From: Polynucleobacter sp. MG-6-Vaara-E2
Lineage (GTDB): Bacteria > Pseudomonadota > Gammaproteobacteria > Burkholderiales > Burkholderiaceae
Direction: 5' to 3'
NCBI RefSeq assembly: GCF_018687695.1
Contig: NZ_CP061303.1
Location: 1,178,001-1,242,000 of the forward strand
DNA length: 64,000 bases
The notes under the pieces are model-generated. The model saw nothing but the letters and a program-made list of their open reading frames with translations, had not been told where the DNA came from and ran no database searches. This document shows, piece after piece, positions 9,049-21,887 of this stretch. How positions within the stretch are numbered: position 1 is the first letter of the stretch; every line of letters begins with the position of its first letter. The translations under genes and the position numbers were made by a program.

Positions 9049-9891
9049 ATGGCTACAAAGAAGTCGACAGCAAAAAAGAAAGTAGCTACTAAGGTGGTAA
9101 AAAAAGCCCCTACAAAGAAAGTCGTTAAGAAGGTTGCTACCAAAAAAGTAGCCGCTAAGAAGACAATGAAAAAGGTAGTGAAACCAGCAGCAAAGAAAGC
9201 GGCCAAAAAGACTGTTGCTAAACAAGCACCGGCTAAGAAACCAGCAGCAAAGAAAGCGGCCAAAAAGACTGTTGCAAAACCTGCAGCCAAATCATCCAAG
9301 GTTGATCAATATGGCCTTGAAAAAGATGACGAGTTTTATGGCCTCTACTTTGCTAAATCAACCAGCAAAGGTTTAGTTGAAGTTAAACCCTGCACCTTTT
9401 CCCTCATGTATTGGTGGAAAGGTTTGCTTGGCTATCCTGACATGATTGAAATCTCTAAAGGTAGCAATACTGCCATGTTGCAGTTTGAGTCTACTTTTGG
9501 CGGTGGCGATTCAGGTGAAACTGAATTAACCGAGCAAGATGTTTTAGATATTGATCACATTATTGAAGTTGATGAAGAAGAAATGCTGATCTCCCTCTAC
9601 TCCTACGTGCCTATTCCGGTACCAGAGAAGTTAGTTGGGGCATTGAGCCTATCTATCCTCAACATCAATCCTGAAACACGCTATGGCAGCCTAGAGCTGT
9701 GCTCTACCGAGAATGAAGATGGTGAAACTGAGCACTTCTTGCGGTACCGTGCAGCGACTTACTTGCGCGGCATTAAATCAGGCAAGGTCGAAGCGATCGA
9801 GAGCATGGTTACCAATGGCTCTGAGTTTTTTGGCCTTGCTTTAGATGCAATGTGTGTCAACAAGTCCATTAAGAAGTGGCTGCTTAGCTAA
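9049..9891 (+). CDS. Histone H1-like Lys/Ala-rich tail fused to an uncharacterised domain
   Basis: A 280-residue two-part protein. Residues 1-84 are almost wholly Lys, Ala, Val, Thr and Pro in AAKK/KPAAKK/TVAK repeats, the composition of bacterial H1-like DNA-binding proteins. Residues 86-280 are an acidic, ordered domain (FYGLYFAKSTSKGLVEVKP ... YMVPIP-like strands ... FLRYRAATYLRGIKSG ... AIESMVTNGSEFFGLAL). I do not firmly recognise that domain; the alternating strands and the closing helix loosely recall YbjN-type folds, a guess only. An AAGGG ribosome site precedes the ATG. The 226-base upstream gap holds a small GTGC/GCAC hairpin at 9004-9015 and AT-rich sequence. A role in nucleoid binding is inferred from the tail. 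Confidence 0.8.
   Translation: MATKKSTAKKKVATKVVKKAPTKKVVKKVATKKVAAKKTMKKVVKPAAKKAAKKTVAKQAPAKKPAAKKAAKKTVAKPAAKSSKVDQYGLEKDDEFYGLYFAKSTSKGLVEVKPCTFSLMYWWKGLLGYPDMIEISKGSNTAMLQFESTFGGGDSGETELTEQDVLDIDHIIEVDEEEMLISLYSYVPIPVPEKLVGALSLSILNINPETRYGSLELCSTENEDGETEHFLRYRAATYLRGIKSGKVEAIESMVTNGSEFFGLALDAMCVNKSIKKWLLS
9181..9276 (+). repeat. Internal direct repeat in the H1-like tail, period 57 bases
   Basis: The 39-base unit at 9181-9219 recurs at 9238-9276 with a single difference at the last base. Both copies encode KPAAKKAAKKTVA, separated by an Ala/Pro/Lys spacer. The near identity at DNA level, including synonymous positions, suggests a recent in-frame duplication. Confidence 0.9.
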
Positions 9892-9912
9892 ACCAAGCAT
9901 CACATTCTTGTC

Positions 9913-10188
9913 TTATCTACATAAATAGTTGTACGTCATCGGAAAGCGGTCATTGACCGTTTTTCGACTGTCGATAATCGTTGCAGTTCTCTTTCCGAGC
10001 TTCTTACATTCTGCAAGAGCCATTTCCTGAGCCTCTTCCTCTTTAGCATCCTTCGGAGAGTGCACCCCTATCGTTCCATCAGACTGCTGATACACACCAA
10101 ATCTACTTGGCGGAGTTGAGCAGGCCGACAATAAGATGGCAAGGCAGAGCACTAAGAAAATAGAGGATTGGCTAACATTCAGTTTCAT
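9913..10188 (-). CDS. Small predicted lipoprotein
   Basis: A 91-residue protein starting at the ATG 10188 (MKLNVSQSSIFLVLCLAILL). A lipobox LLSAC puts the lipidated Cys at residue 23, followed by STPPSRFGVYQQSDG. The mature part has two Cys residues (AECKK and the C-terminal YLCR) that may pair. No family is recognised. It is divergent from the FrnE-like gene, with 70 bases between starts. Ser at the second mature position argues for outer-membrane sorting. Confidence 0.7.
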   Translation of the reverse strand: MKLNVSQSSIFLVLCLAILLSACSTPPSRFGVYQQSDGTIGVHSPKDAKEEEAQEMALAECKKLGKRTATIIDSRKTVNDRFPMTYNYLCR

Positions 10189-10258
10189 AGAAACTACTCT
10201 ATCAGATTTGCACACCCCCTATTCACCTTACATACTCATTATCTGTAGAATCAAAACC

Positions 10259-10915
10259 ATGAAACCGACCATCAAAATTGACTTTGTATCCGATGTTGCC
10301 TGCCCTTGGTGTGCTGTAGGCCTTGGCAATTTAAATCAAGCCATGGCAAAGCTGAGTGATCAGTTCAATTTTGAGGTTCATTTCCGTCCGTTTGAGCTGA
10401 ATCCAAAGATGCCTCAAGGCGGCCAAGATGCCATTGAACATCTCACTGAAAAATATGGTTTGTCAGTAGAGCAAGTAAAAGCCAATCAAGCTAATATCCG
10501 AGCCAAAGCATTAGAGGCCGGATTTGAGTTTCATCCAGAAGGTAGGAAACGGGTTTACAACACCTTCAATGCCCATCGCCTTCTCTATTGGGCGGCCAAA
10601 GAATTTAATCTCGAGAAGCAGGCGCTCTTAAAGAAAGAATTGCTCAGTACTTATTTTTGCCTAGCAGTTAGCCTAGATGATCCAGAAAACCTTCTTGATG
10701 CAGTGAGTCGTGCAGGACTAGACTGCAATAGAGCGCGGCACGTTCTCAGTGGGGATGAATTTACTCAAGAGGTCAGAACTGAAGAGAGCACTTACACCAA
10801 CTTAGGCATCAACTCTGTGCCCTCAATTATTCTGAATGATCAATATCTATTGCAAGGGGCACAGCCACCTGAGCAATTTATCAATGCGTTTGAGCAACTG
10901 GGCAAGCAGGCTTAA
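10259..10915 (+). CDS. DsbA-family oxidoreductase, FrnE-like
   Basis: A cytosolic thioredoxin-fold protein of 218 residues from the ATG at 10259 (MKPTIKIDFVSDVACPWC); an open frame reaches further upstream without a credible start. The CPWC active site (C15, C18), the helical insert carrying YNTFNAHRLLYWA, and the cis-Pro loop NSVPSIILNDQYLLQGAQPPE define the FrnE/2-hydroxychromene-2-carboxylate-isomerase-like branch of DsbA. The lack of a signal peptide argues for a cytoplasmic disulfide or glutathione-linked role, as for FrnE. It is followed by a hairpin terminator. Confidence 0.9.
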   Translation: MKPTIKIDFVSDVACPWCAVGLGNLNQAMAKLSDQFNFEVHFRPFELNPKMPQGGQDAIEHLTEKYGLSVEQVKANQANIRAKALEAGFEFHPEGRKRVYNTFNAHRLLYWAAKEFNLEKQALLKKELLSTYFCLAVSLDDPENLLDAVSRAGLDCNRARHVLSGDEFTQEVRTEESTYTNLGINSVPSIILNDQYLLQGAQPPEQFINAFEQLGKQA

Positions 10916-10920
10916 ATACA

Positions 10921-10950
10921 AAGGGTGCCAGCTCACTAGCCGGCACCCTT
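10921..10950. terminator. Strong hairpin between convergent genes
   Basis: A perfect nine-pair outer stem AAGGGTGCC/GGCACCCTT (10921-10929 with 10942-10950) plus an inner GCT/AGC pairing lies between the convergent FrnE-like gene and sodC. No long T run follows on the plus strand (GGATTTAAAA), so it is probably a modest bidirectional terminator. Confidence 0.6.
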
Positions 10951-10963
10951 GGATTTAAAAGAT

Positions 10964-11497
10964 TTACTTAATCAAGCCACAAGCAATGCGTGGACCAGAG
11001 TTACCTGCAGGTTGAGACTTGTAGTCATCTGGGTCTCTATGAACAACTACCGAGCGACCAACAATTCCGGTTGGCCCAGTATTGACAGCAAAACCATGCA
11101 ACTTAGCTGTATACACTGCATTGCCATTGGCATCGGATTTAATGTTTGGCAAATCACCAGCATGATTCATACCGCTATCAGGCACGCCATGCATCTTGGT
11201 CTCAGGATTAAAGTGTCCGCCAGCGCTCATTGCATCTGGAGCGGAGCAGTCCCCTTTTTCATGAACATGAAAACCTTGCTCAGAATTGGGTTTTAAGCCA
11301 GAGAATTTACCGTTTATTAATACGTCATGGCCTTGCCAAGTGAAGTTGACCTCACCCTTGGCCTGTGAGCCTGATCTAGAATCTAAGGTAGCGCTCGCTT
11401 TTTGACCTGTACCCTGCTCCATGGATTGACAAGCTACAAGCGAAAATAGACCCGCAACCGCTGTGGCAAGAAGTAAATGGGTTTTTCTGATGTTCAT
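10964..11497 (-). CDS. sodC: Cu/Zn superoxide dismutase, predicted lipoprotein
   Basis: A 177-residue periplasmic or envelope SodC that dismutates superoxide to H2O2 and O2. All metal ligands are visible: Cu site H77, H79, H95 and H153; Zn site H95, H103, H112 and D115. C84 and C173 can form the conserved disulfide. The N-terminus has a hydrophobic segment and a lipobox SLVAC with Cys at residue 23, so it is likely membrane-anchored rather than free. A GGAG ribosome site precedes the ATG at 11497. It is divergent from the histidine phosphatase gene with 149 bases between. Confidence 0.93.
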   Translation of the reverse strand: MNIRKTHLLLATAVAGLFSLVACQSMEQGTGQKASATLDSRSGSQAKGEVNFTWQGHDVLINGKFSGLKPNSEQGFHVHEKGDCSAPDAMSAGGHFNPETKMHGVPDSGMNHAGDLPNIKSDANGNAVYTAKLHGFAVNTGPTGIVGRSVVVHRDPDDYKSQPAGNSGPRIACGLIK

Positions 11498-11646
11498 GAG
11501 TGACTCCGTAATATTTATTACTAGTTAAGCAACTAGGTCAGTTTGACACAAACCAGAGCTAGCTGCTCGGACTTTTAATTGATTGACGGGAGGATGCGCA
11601 AGTTCTAAAGTTTTAATACACTGAGGCCCTCAAAACGCATAAAACC

Positions 11647-12228
11647 ATGAAATACCTAAAGATAATTACCCCTCTATTAGTAGGTGCATTGCTAGCTACT
11701 GGTGCCCTGCGTGCAAATACAAATCTAGCCAATGATCTTAGTGACGGGCAACATGTATTACTCATGCGCCATGCGGATGCGCCAGGATATGGAGATCCCG
11801 CGGGCTATCAATTAGACAAGTGCTCTACTCAAAGGAATCTAGGCGACAAAGGCAGAGAACAAGCCGTCATCATTGGACAGTGGTTAAGTAGCCAAGGCAT
11901 CAGCACTGCAAAGGTAATCAGTAGTGTTTGGTGTCGTTGCCTTGATACCGCAAGATTGCTGAATAAGGGACCTGTTACTACCTCCCCCGCATTAGCTTCT
12001 TTTTTTGATGACATGAGTCTTGAAAAGAAGCAAACTCAAGACCTTGAAAAACTCATTCAAGATCAACTCAACGCAAACCCCAAAACGCCTCTTATCTTGG
12101 TAACGCACCATGTAAATATTCAGGCTTACACGGGCAAGGTTGTTAACGTCGGGGATATGGTTTTAGTGAAGGTGGACAAGAATGGAAAATATCTTTCTCA
12201 TCAAGTCTACCCAAGTCCAAAGTACTGA
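11647..12228 (+). CDS. Secreted histidine phosphatase family protein
   Basis: A 193-residue phosphoglycerate-mutase-like phosphatase with an N-terminal signal segment (MKYLKIITPLLVGALLATGA). The catalytic RHA motif lies in LLMRHADAPG, a second conserved block is LGDKGREQA, and the second histidine is in LVTHHVN near residue 158. SixA-like or periplasmic phosphatases share this arrangement; the substrate is unknown. Its 3' end is four bases from the tRNA-Ser gene on the other strand. A possible promoter TTGACG (11583-11588), 17 bases, TAAAGT lies upstream. Confidence 0.85.
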   Translation: MKYLKIITPLLVGALLATGALRANTNLANDLSDGQHVLLMRHADAPGYGDPAGYQLDKCSTQRNLGDKGREQAVIIGQWLSSQGISTAKVISSVWCRCLDTARLLNKGPVTTSPALASFFDDMSLEKKQTQDLEKLIQDQLNANPKTPLILVTHHVNIQAYTGKVVNVGDMVLVKVDKNGKYLSHQVYPSPKY

Positions 12229-12229
12229 T

Positions 12230-12322
<93 letters not shown>

Positions 12323-12413
12323 GAACCGATAGGCCATTATAGCTAGCGATATACAAATCCATACAACTGATATTGACTTATGGATTTACTGACAAAAGAG
12401 ATTGGCTATCTTA

Positions 12414-12443
12414 AAATAGATATACTTTTATGTATATCTATTT
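12414..12443. promoter_or_regulatory. Perfect 12-bp dyad, likely operator of the AbrB/VapC operon
   Basis: AAATAGATATAC (12414-12425) and its exact reverse complement GTATATCTATTT (12432-12443) flank the six bases TTTTAT. The dyad ends just before the ribosome site AGGAG (12447-12451) and 15 bases before the antitoxin ATG, inside the expected promoter zone (TATACT at 12421-12426 could serve as a -10). AbrB/MazE-type antitoxins bind such palindromes as dimers, so autoregulation is a reasonable inference. Confidence 0.75.
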
Positions 12444-12457
12444 AAAAGGAGCGCATC

Positions 12458-12703
12458 ATGAATATTCAAATTTCAAAATGGGGTAATAGCTTGGCGCTTC
12501 GCATTCCTGCAGTCTTCATTAAGGAAATTCAACTGAAAGATGGCGATAGAGTTGAAGCTACCCTATCTAGCGATGGAGCATTAGTTATCCGACCCCAAAA
12601 ACTAGATCGTAAAACATTGGCCAAAATGGCTAAGGAGTTAAGAGATTCTATGAAAAGGGGTAAATCAGTAATGGATGAGCTTCGCTCTGGAGCGCGGTAC
12701 TAA
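12458..12703 (+). CDS. AbrB/MazE-type antitoxin
   Basis: An 81-residue protein with an N-terminal SpoVT/AbrB swapped-hairpin DNA-binding domain: MNIQISKWGNSLALRIPAVF followed by KDGDRVEATLSSDGALVIRP. The C-terminal 30 residues, basic and helical (TLAKMAKELRDSMKRGKS), would wrap the toxin. The AGGAG ribosome site sits six bases before the ATG. The stop overlaps the toxin start (TAATG), the usual translational coupling in toxin-antitoxin operons. The family is known to repress its own promoter. Confidence 0.9.
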   Translation: MNIQISKWGNSLALRIPAVFIKEIQLKDGDRVEATLSSDGALVIRPQKLDRKTLAKMAKELRDSMKRGKSVMDELRSGARY

Positions 12704-13128
12704 TGCTTTATGTCGATACAAGCGTATTAGTTGGATTTTGTACTCACGAAGGAAAAAGTCCAGCCATCCATAAGTGGTACGAGAACTCCAAAGATGCGAA
12801 GTTAATCTCATCGACGTGGACCTTTACTGAATTTGCCAGCGCATTAAGCATTAAAGAGAGAACTGGACAAATTACTCCCAAAGAGAGCAAAAATGCTTGG
12901 AAACTCTTTGAAGCTATATGCGCGAATGATATTGAATTGCTACCAATGGAAAATAAAGTCTTTTACTCAGCCGGGCTTCTAGTGCTTGATAGCTCATCTA
13001 AATTACGCTCTGGCGATGCACTTCATCTCGCAGCTGCCAAATCTTTCAAAGCTAAGGCCCTTATCACCCTAGACAAAATACTTGAGAAAAATGCTGCGCA
13101 TCTAAAAATAAAAACTATTCTAATTTAA
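12703..13128 (+). CDS. VapC-like PIN-domain toxin
   Basis: A 141-residue PIN-domain ribonuclease. The acidic metal-binding residues D5 (YVDTSVLV), E43 (TFTEFASAL), D105 (RSGDALHLAAA) and D124 (ITLDKIL) are all present, so the toxin looks intact. Its start codon shares one base with the antitoxin stop. VapC toxins usually cleave tRNA or rRNA; the tRNA-Ser gene beside it is probably a coincidence. The transcript reads toward a hairpin region at 13141-13183. Confidence 0.9.
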   Translation: MLYVDTSVLVGFCTHEGKSPAIHKWYENSKDAKLISSTWTFTEFASALSIKERTGQITPKESKNAWKLFEAICANDIELLPMENKVFYSAGLLVLDSSSKLRSGDALHLAAAKSFKAKALITLDKILEKNAAHLKIKTILI

Positions 13129-13140
13129 AGGGACGGCTAT

Positions 13141-13183
13141 ATTGCCGCTGAAGGCACTGTTGATGGTGCCATAATGCGGCAAT
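13141..13183. repeat. Nested inverted repeat downstream of the VapC gene
   Basis: ATTGCCGC (13141-13148) pairs with GCGGCAAT (13176-13183), and inside it GGCAC (13153-13157) pairs with GTGCC (13166-13170). It lies between the toxin gene and the convergent secreted-protein gene. A T run at 13196-13200 follows 12 bases later, too far for a classical terminator. It may be a weak bidirectional terminator or a small intergenic repeat element. Confidence 0.5.
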
Positions 13184-13206
13184 CACATTCATGGCTTTTT
13201 GATCTT

Positions 13207-13611
13207 TTACTCACAAACACCTGTAATGAGCATTCCGCCAGAAAAGAATCCAAATGGCTTCTTACTGCCGGCTACAAACTCTTCGATGCTCAAGTAATCA
13301 ACAAAAACTCCGTTCTTACCAGCTGACTTTTGCGTCCAGATCACTTTATAAGAATTGCTGGCATTTCCTGAAGCAAGCACCTTTGGACTCTTCAAGGCAT
13401 CCATGACGTCCCCAACCACTTCGCCTGTTTTTTTAATCACAGCAAATTCTTGACCAACTCGCGGGCTATCTTGAACAATGGCCAGCTCACCATTCGTTTT
13501 AATATAGGCATCACTTAATATTTCACAGCGATAGACCTTTCCAGCGGCAAAAGCCCCCTGAGAAAGCAGTGCTGAGCCAATCAAGAATGAGAACAATGAA
13601 CGCTTATTCAT
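13207..13611 (-). CDS. Secreted protein of unknown function
   Basis: A 134-residue protein with a signal peptide ending GAFA before AGKVYRCE. The mature part is beta-rich and has Cys residues near both ends (C29 and C133), suggesting a disulfide. No family is recognised. It lies downstream of serS on the same strand. Instead of a ribosome site, a 14-base perfect palindrome directly precedes the ATG at 13611. Confidence 0.65.
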   Translation of the reverse strand: MNKRSLFSFLIGSALLSQGAFAAGKVYRCEILSDAYIKTNGELAIVQDSPRVGQEFAVIKKTGEVVGDVMDALKSPKVLASGNASNSYKVIWTQKSAGKNGVFVDYLSIEEFVAGSKKPFGFFSGGMLITGVCE

Positions 13612-13625
13612 TTGGGTATACCCAA
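13612..13625. promoter_or_regulatory. 14-base perfect palindrome abutting a start codon
   Basis: TTGGGTATACCCAA is its own reverse complement and lies immediately upstream of the minus-strand ATG at 13611, in the 27-base gap after serS. It could be an operator or an RNA hairpin affecting translation; no T run follows that would make it a terminator. Confidence 0.5.
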
Positions 13626-13638
13626 TTTTCTGATGGTA

Positions 13639-14976
<1,338 letters not shown>

Positions 14977-15672
14977 CTAGTTTAAGCGTAAGACTTCAGC
15001 CCCGGCTGGTGGTGTGAAATTGAAGCGATTAACAGGCAAATTGACGTTGATCTGGATCTTATCCAGGGTGACCAACACCACACTTCCCAATCCATCGATT
15101 AGCTCAAGCGCTTTTGGTAGCCCGTTGGCCATGCCAATCGAAATCTTGGTATAGGGCAAATCGTTTTGCTTCTTAGCATTGGGGTCACTTTTGGGAGCTA
15201 AGCCTACCCACTTCATACCAGAACGCTCTTCGCCTTCAATTAAATCAAAGTGTTGATCTAAAGAAGATTCGCCAAACAGGATGGCCGCTGGCGTTGATGC
15301 AAGCGCTTGTCCTGAAGGACGGAAAGTTGCTTGATTTAAATCTTTGTCCCACAAGATCAGTTGATTGCCATTGGCAATGAGCTTTTGCTCATACGGCTTT
15401 TGGGTATCCCACACAAAACGTCCGGGACGCTGAAATACAAAATGGCCTTGCGTTTGACGAACGACTTTAAAGTCTTTGTTTTGCGATTCACTTACTTTAG
15501 GTGCACGTAACTGCTGCTGTACAAAATCACCTTCAGCAGTTTTAGAATTCCGTACGAATTGACGCAACTGCTCTGAGCCACTCTCGCCCTGTGAGACTGC
15601 AGCGCCGGAAAATACGATCGTTGCAATGCCTAAAGCAAATTGAATCGTTACCGCAGATAAGAATCGTTGCAA
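14977..15672 (-). CDS. lolA: Outer-membrane lipoprotein carrier protein LolA
   Basis: A 231-residue periplasmic chaperone that carries lipoproteins from LolCDE to LolB. The signal peptide is FALGIATIVFSGAAVSQG, then the family blocks TAEGDFVQQQLRAPK and GHFVFQRPGRFVWDTQKPYEQKLIANG read in parts. The start is a TTG at 15672: GGAAG lies five bases before it, at the end of ftsK, and there is no in-frame ATG upstream. It starts eight bases after the ftsK stop, so translational coupling is likely. Confidence 0.92.
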   Translation of the reverse strand: MQRFLSAVTIQFALGIATIVFSGAAVSQGESGSEQLRQFVRNSKTAEGDFVQQQLRAPKVSESQNKDFKVVRQTQGHFVFQRPGRFVWDTQKPYEQKLIANGNQLILWDKDLNQATFRPSGQALASTPAAILFGESSLDQHFDLIEGEERSGMKWVGLAPKSDPNAKKQNDLPYTKISIGMANGLPKALELIDGLGSVVLVTLDKIQINVNLPVNRFNFTPPAGAEVLRLN

Positions 15673-15680
15673 GATGCTTC

Positions 15681-18980
<3,300 letters not shown>

Positions 18981-19007
18981 GCACTTCGTTTTAAATTCTT
19001 TGGTAGC

Positions 19008-19036
19008 AAAAACGCCTAGCATTGCTAGGCGTTTTT
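19008..19036. terminator. Bidirectional terminator between trxB and hppA
   Basis: AAAAACGCCTAGC (19008-19020), loop ATT, GCTAGGCGTTTTT (19024-19036): a 13-pair stem with T runs on both strands, placed between the convergent trxB and hppA genes. Confidence 0.93.
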
Positions 19037-19082
19037 ATTTGTTACCTTGAATTGCTTATTTACATTACTACTTCTTGGACTC

Positions 19083-21143
19083 TTAACGTGAGATCACCGG
19101 CAAGAGCGGCACGATAAGTAATGCCACGATGTTGATGATCTTAATGAGTGGGTTTACAGCAGGGCCTGCAGTGTCTTTGTAGGGATCGCCTACAGTATCA
19201 CCAGTCACAGCAGCCTTATGTGCCTCAGAGCCTTTGCCACCGAAGTTACCTTCTTCGATATATTTCTTAGCATTGTCCCAAGCACCACCACCTGTACACA
19301 TTGAGATCGCTACAAACAAACCAGTCACGATCGTACCCATGAGTAAGCCGCCCAACGCAGCAGGTCCTAATAAGAGACCAACCACGATTGGTGCAACTAC
19401 AGGGAGCAAGGAAGGAACAATCATTTCCTTGATCGCTGCAGAAGTGAGCATGTCTACTGCTTTGCCGTATTCAGGCTTAGAAGTACCTTCCATGATTCCT
19501 GGGATATCACGGAACTGACGACGCACCTCTTCCACTACTGCGCCAGCACAACGACCGACCGCCTCCATCGCCATCGCACCAAACAAGTAAGGAATCATGC
19601 CGCCGATAAATAGGCCAATGATCACCATGTGATTAGAGAGATCAAAAGACACTTGTTGACCAATACCCTCTAAAGCATGGGTGTAGTCAGCAAAAAGCAC
19701 TAATGAAGCCAAACCAGCAGAACCAATAGCGTAGCCTTTAGTCACCGCTTTCGTAGTGTTACCTACTGCATCTAACGGATCGGTAATATCACGCACCGCT
19801 TGTGGCAAGCCTGCCATCTCAGCAATACCACCAGCGTTATCGGTAATAGGGCCGTACGCATCAAGTGCAACTACGATACCGGCCATTGACAACATGGAGG
19901 TAGCCGCAATCGCAATGCCATATAAACCAGCTAGCCAATAGGCTGCATAAATTGCTGCACAAACAAACAATACTGGGTAAGCAGTCGACTTCATCGAGAT
20001 ACCTAAACCAGCAATAATGTTGGTGCCATGACCTTTGGTTGAAGCTTCAGCAATATGCTGTACTGGCTTGAACTGAGTACCGGTGTAGTACTCGGTAATC
20101 CATACCAATGCAGCAGTCAGCAAGAGACCAACAATCGTTGCGCCAAATAAACGCCACTGACTACCTGGAATACCCAGTGCATCATCCGGCATGATGATAT
20201 TGGTCACGAAATAGAAAGCAACGAGTGATAAACCACCAGCAATGATTAAGCCCTTATACAGAGCAGGCATCACATTCTTCATACCAGGGGTTGCTTTAAC
20301 AAAAGAGCAACCAATGATCGAAGCAATAATCGATACACCACCAAGCACCAATGGATAGATGATCGCAGCCACTGGAGCACCAGTAACCATTAAGGAGCCA
20401 AGCACCATCGTTGCAATCAATGTCACAGCGTAGGTTTCAAATAAGTCAGCCGCCATACCAGCACAGTCGCCAACGTTATCGCCAACGTTATCTGCAATCA
20501 CCGCAGGATTACGTGGATCATCTTCCGGAATACCTGCTTCAACCTTACCAACCAAGTCTGCACCAACGTCTGCACCTTTAGTAAAGATGCCACCACCTAA
20601 GCGCGCGAAGATGGAAATTAATGATGAGCCGAATGCCAAACCAATTAGAGGATGCAATACGGAAGATAGGTCTTGCCCTGCACCAATTGAGACCAGGAAC
20701 ATGAAAAACAGACCAACACCTAATAGTCCAAGGCCAACTACCAACATACCAGTAATCGCACCGCCTTTGAATGCAACGTTCAAAGCTTCGTTCATTCCCT
20801 TGGTAGCAGCTTCAGCAGTCCGTACGTTTGCACGTACAGAAACATTCATACCAATAAAGCCACAGGCTCCAGAAAGAACTGCACCAACAACAAAGCCAAT
20901 CGCCGTTGCAAAATCTAAAAAGAGTGCCATCAGAATGGTGAGGACCACTCCTACTACGGCAATCGTTTTATATTGGCGCGATAGATAGGCTGCTGCACCC
21001 TGTTGAATCGCCTCCGCAATCTCTTGCATCTTGGCGTTGCCCGTACTTTGCTTCAAAATCCAGCCGCGCATCACAAAACCGTAAATCACGGCCAGGACAC
21101 CGCATGCCAAGGCAAAATACAAGCCTAAAGTGACATTACTCAT
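19083..21143 (-). CDS. hppA: Membrane-bound proton-pumping pyrophosphatase
   Basis: A 686-residue integral membrane enzyme with about 16 helices that couples PPi hydrolysis to ion pumping. Substrate-binding motifs DVGADLVGK (192-200) and [19 protein letters not shown] (219-237) are intact. The ion-type signature [10 protein letters not shown] has Lys at 465 and Thr at 468, the residues known to mark K+-independent H+-pumping members (K+-dependent enzymes have Ala at both). A GGGAG ribosome site precedes the ATG. It is divergent from the soluble ppa gene with 171 bases between, where no clear regulatory motif was identified. Confidence 0.96.
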   Translation of the reverse strand: MSNVTLGLYFALACGVLAVIYGFVMRGWILKQSTGNAKMQEIAEAIQQGAAAYLSRQYKTIAVVGVVLTILMALFLDFATAIGFVVGAVLSGACGFIGMNVSVRANVRTAEAATKGMNEALNVAFKGGAITGMLVVGLGLLGVGLFFMFLVSIGAGQDLSSVLHPLIGLAFGSSLISIFARLGGGIFTKGADVGADLVGKVEAGIPEDDPRNPAVIADNVGDNVGDCAGMAADLFETYAVTLIATMVLGSLMVTGAPVAAIIYPLVLGGVSIIASIIGCSFVKATPGMKNVMPALYKGLIIAGGLSLVAFYFVTNIIMPDDALGIPGSQWRLFGATIVGLLLTAALVWITEYYTGTQFKPVQHIAEASTKGHGTNIIAGLGISMKSTAYPVLFVCAAIYAAYWLAGLYGIAIAATSMLSMAGIVVALDAYGPITDNAGGIAEMAGLPQAVRDITDPLDAVGNTTKAVTKGYAIGSAGLASLVLFADYTHALEGIGQQVSFDLSNHMVIIGLFIGGMIPYLFGAMAMEAVGRCAGAVVEEVRRQFRDIPGIMEGTSKPEYGKAVDMLTSAAIKEMIVPSLLPVVAPIVVGLLLGPAALGGLLMGTIVTGLFVAISMCTGGGAWDNAKKYIEEGNFGGKGSEAHKAAVTGDTVGDPYKDTAGPAVNPLIKIINIVALLIVPLLPVISR

Positions 21144-21314
21144 GCTTGAACTCCCTATAGTTAATCTTTATTGTTTTGTATTACTAGCGCTTAGGTAGGC
21201 CTAGTTTGCGAAAGCTTTAAACTATGTCTTTAAGCTGTATCAGTATGTAACAGAATCACCCCTGCTCCCTCGTCCTAGGATCAGGGTATTTACTAATCTT
21301 TATTCGGAGTATTT

Positions 21315-21851
21315 ATGAGTCTCGACAAAGTTAAGCCAGGTAAAAAGATCCCTGAAAGCTTCAACGTCATTATTGAAATCCCAATGAACGCTGATCCAGT
21401 GAAGTACGAAGTGGATAAAGAGTCTGGCGCAATTTTTGTTGACCGATTTATGGGCACTGCGATGCACTATCCGTGTAACTATGGCTACATCAACAAAACC
21501 ATCGCTGGTGATGGCGACCCTGTTGACGTTCTGGTCATTACTCCATTTCCACTGATTCCAGGTGTAGTTGTTTCTTGCCGTGCGATTGGTTTATTGCAAA
21601 TGGAAGATGAAGGTGGTGAAGACGCTAAATTATTGGCTGTTCCAGAAGATAAAATTTTGCCAATCTATACCCACTGGCAAAAACCAGAAGATATGAACCC
21701 ATTGCGCTTAAATCAGATCCAACACTTTTTCGAGCACTATAAGGATCTTGAAAAAGGAAAGTGGGTAAAAGTTAGAGGTTGGGGTGGCGTTGCTGATGCT
21801 CATAAAGAAATTCTTGAGGGTATTGAGCGCTATAACAAAGAGCACGCTTAA
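21315..21851 (+). CDS. ppa: Soluble inorganic pyrophosphatase
   Basis: A 178-residue family I pyrophosphatase that hydrolyses PPi in the cytosol and so drives biosynthetic reactions. Active-site blocks are clear: [40 protein letters not shown] (metal-binding Asp residues) and the C-terminal [20 protein letters not shown] ribosome site precedes the ATG at 21315. nadE follows after 36 bases and may be co-transcribed; NAD synthesis releases PPi. Confidence 0.97.
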   Translation: MSLDKVKPGKKIPESFNVIIEIPMNADPVKYEVDKESGAIFVDRFMGTAMHYPCNYGYINKTIAGDGDPVDVLVITPFPLIPGVVVSCRAIGLLQMEDEGGEDAKLLAVPEDKILPIYTHWQKPEDMNPLRLNQIQHFFEHYKDLEKGKWVKVRGWGGVADAHKEILEGIERYNKEHA

Positions 21852-21887
21852 TTTAGATTGTTATTCATAAAGGCCTTGTGATTCGGA

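Noticed and set aside
9024..9299. Minus-strand ORF rich in Phe, Ala and Leu
   Set aside because: It is the antisense of the Lys/Ala repeat tail of the H1-like gene; the composition is a mirror of that low-complexity sequence.
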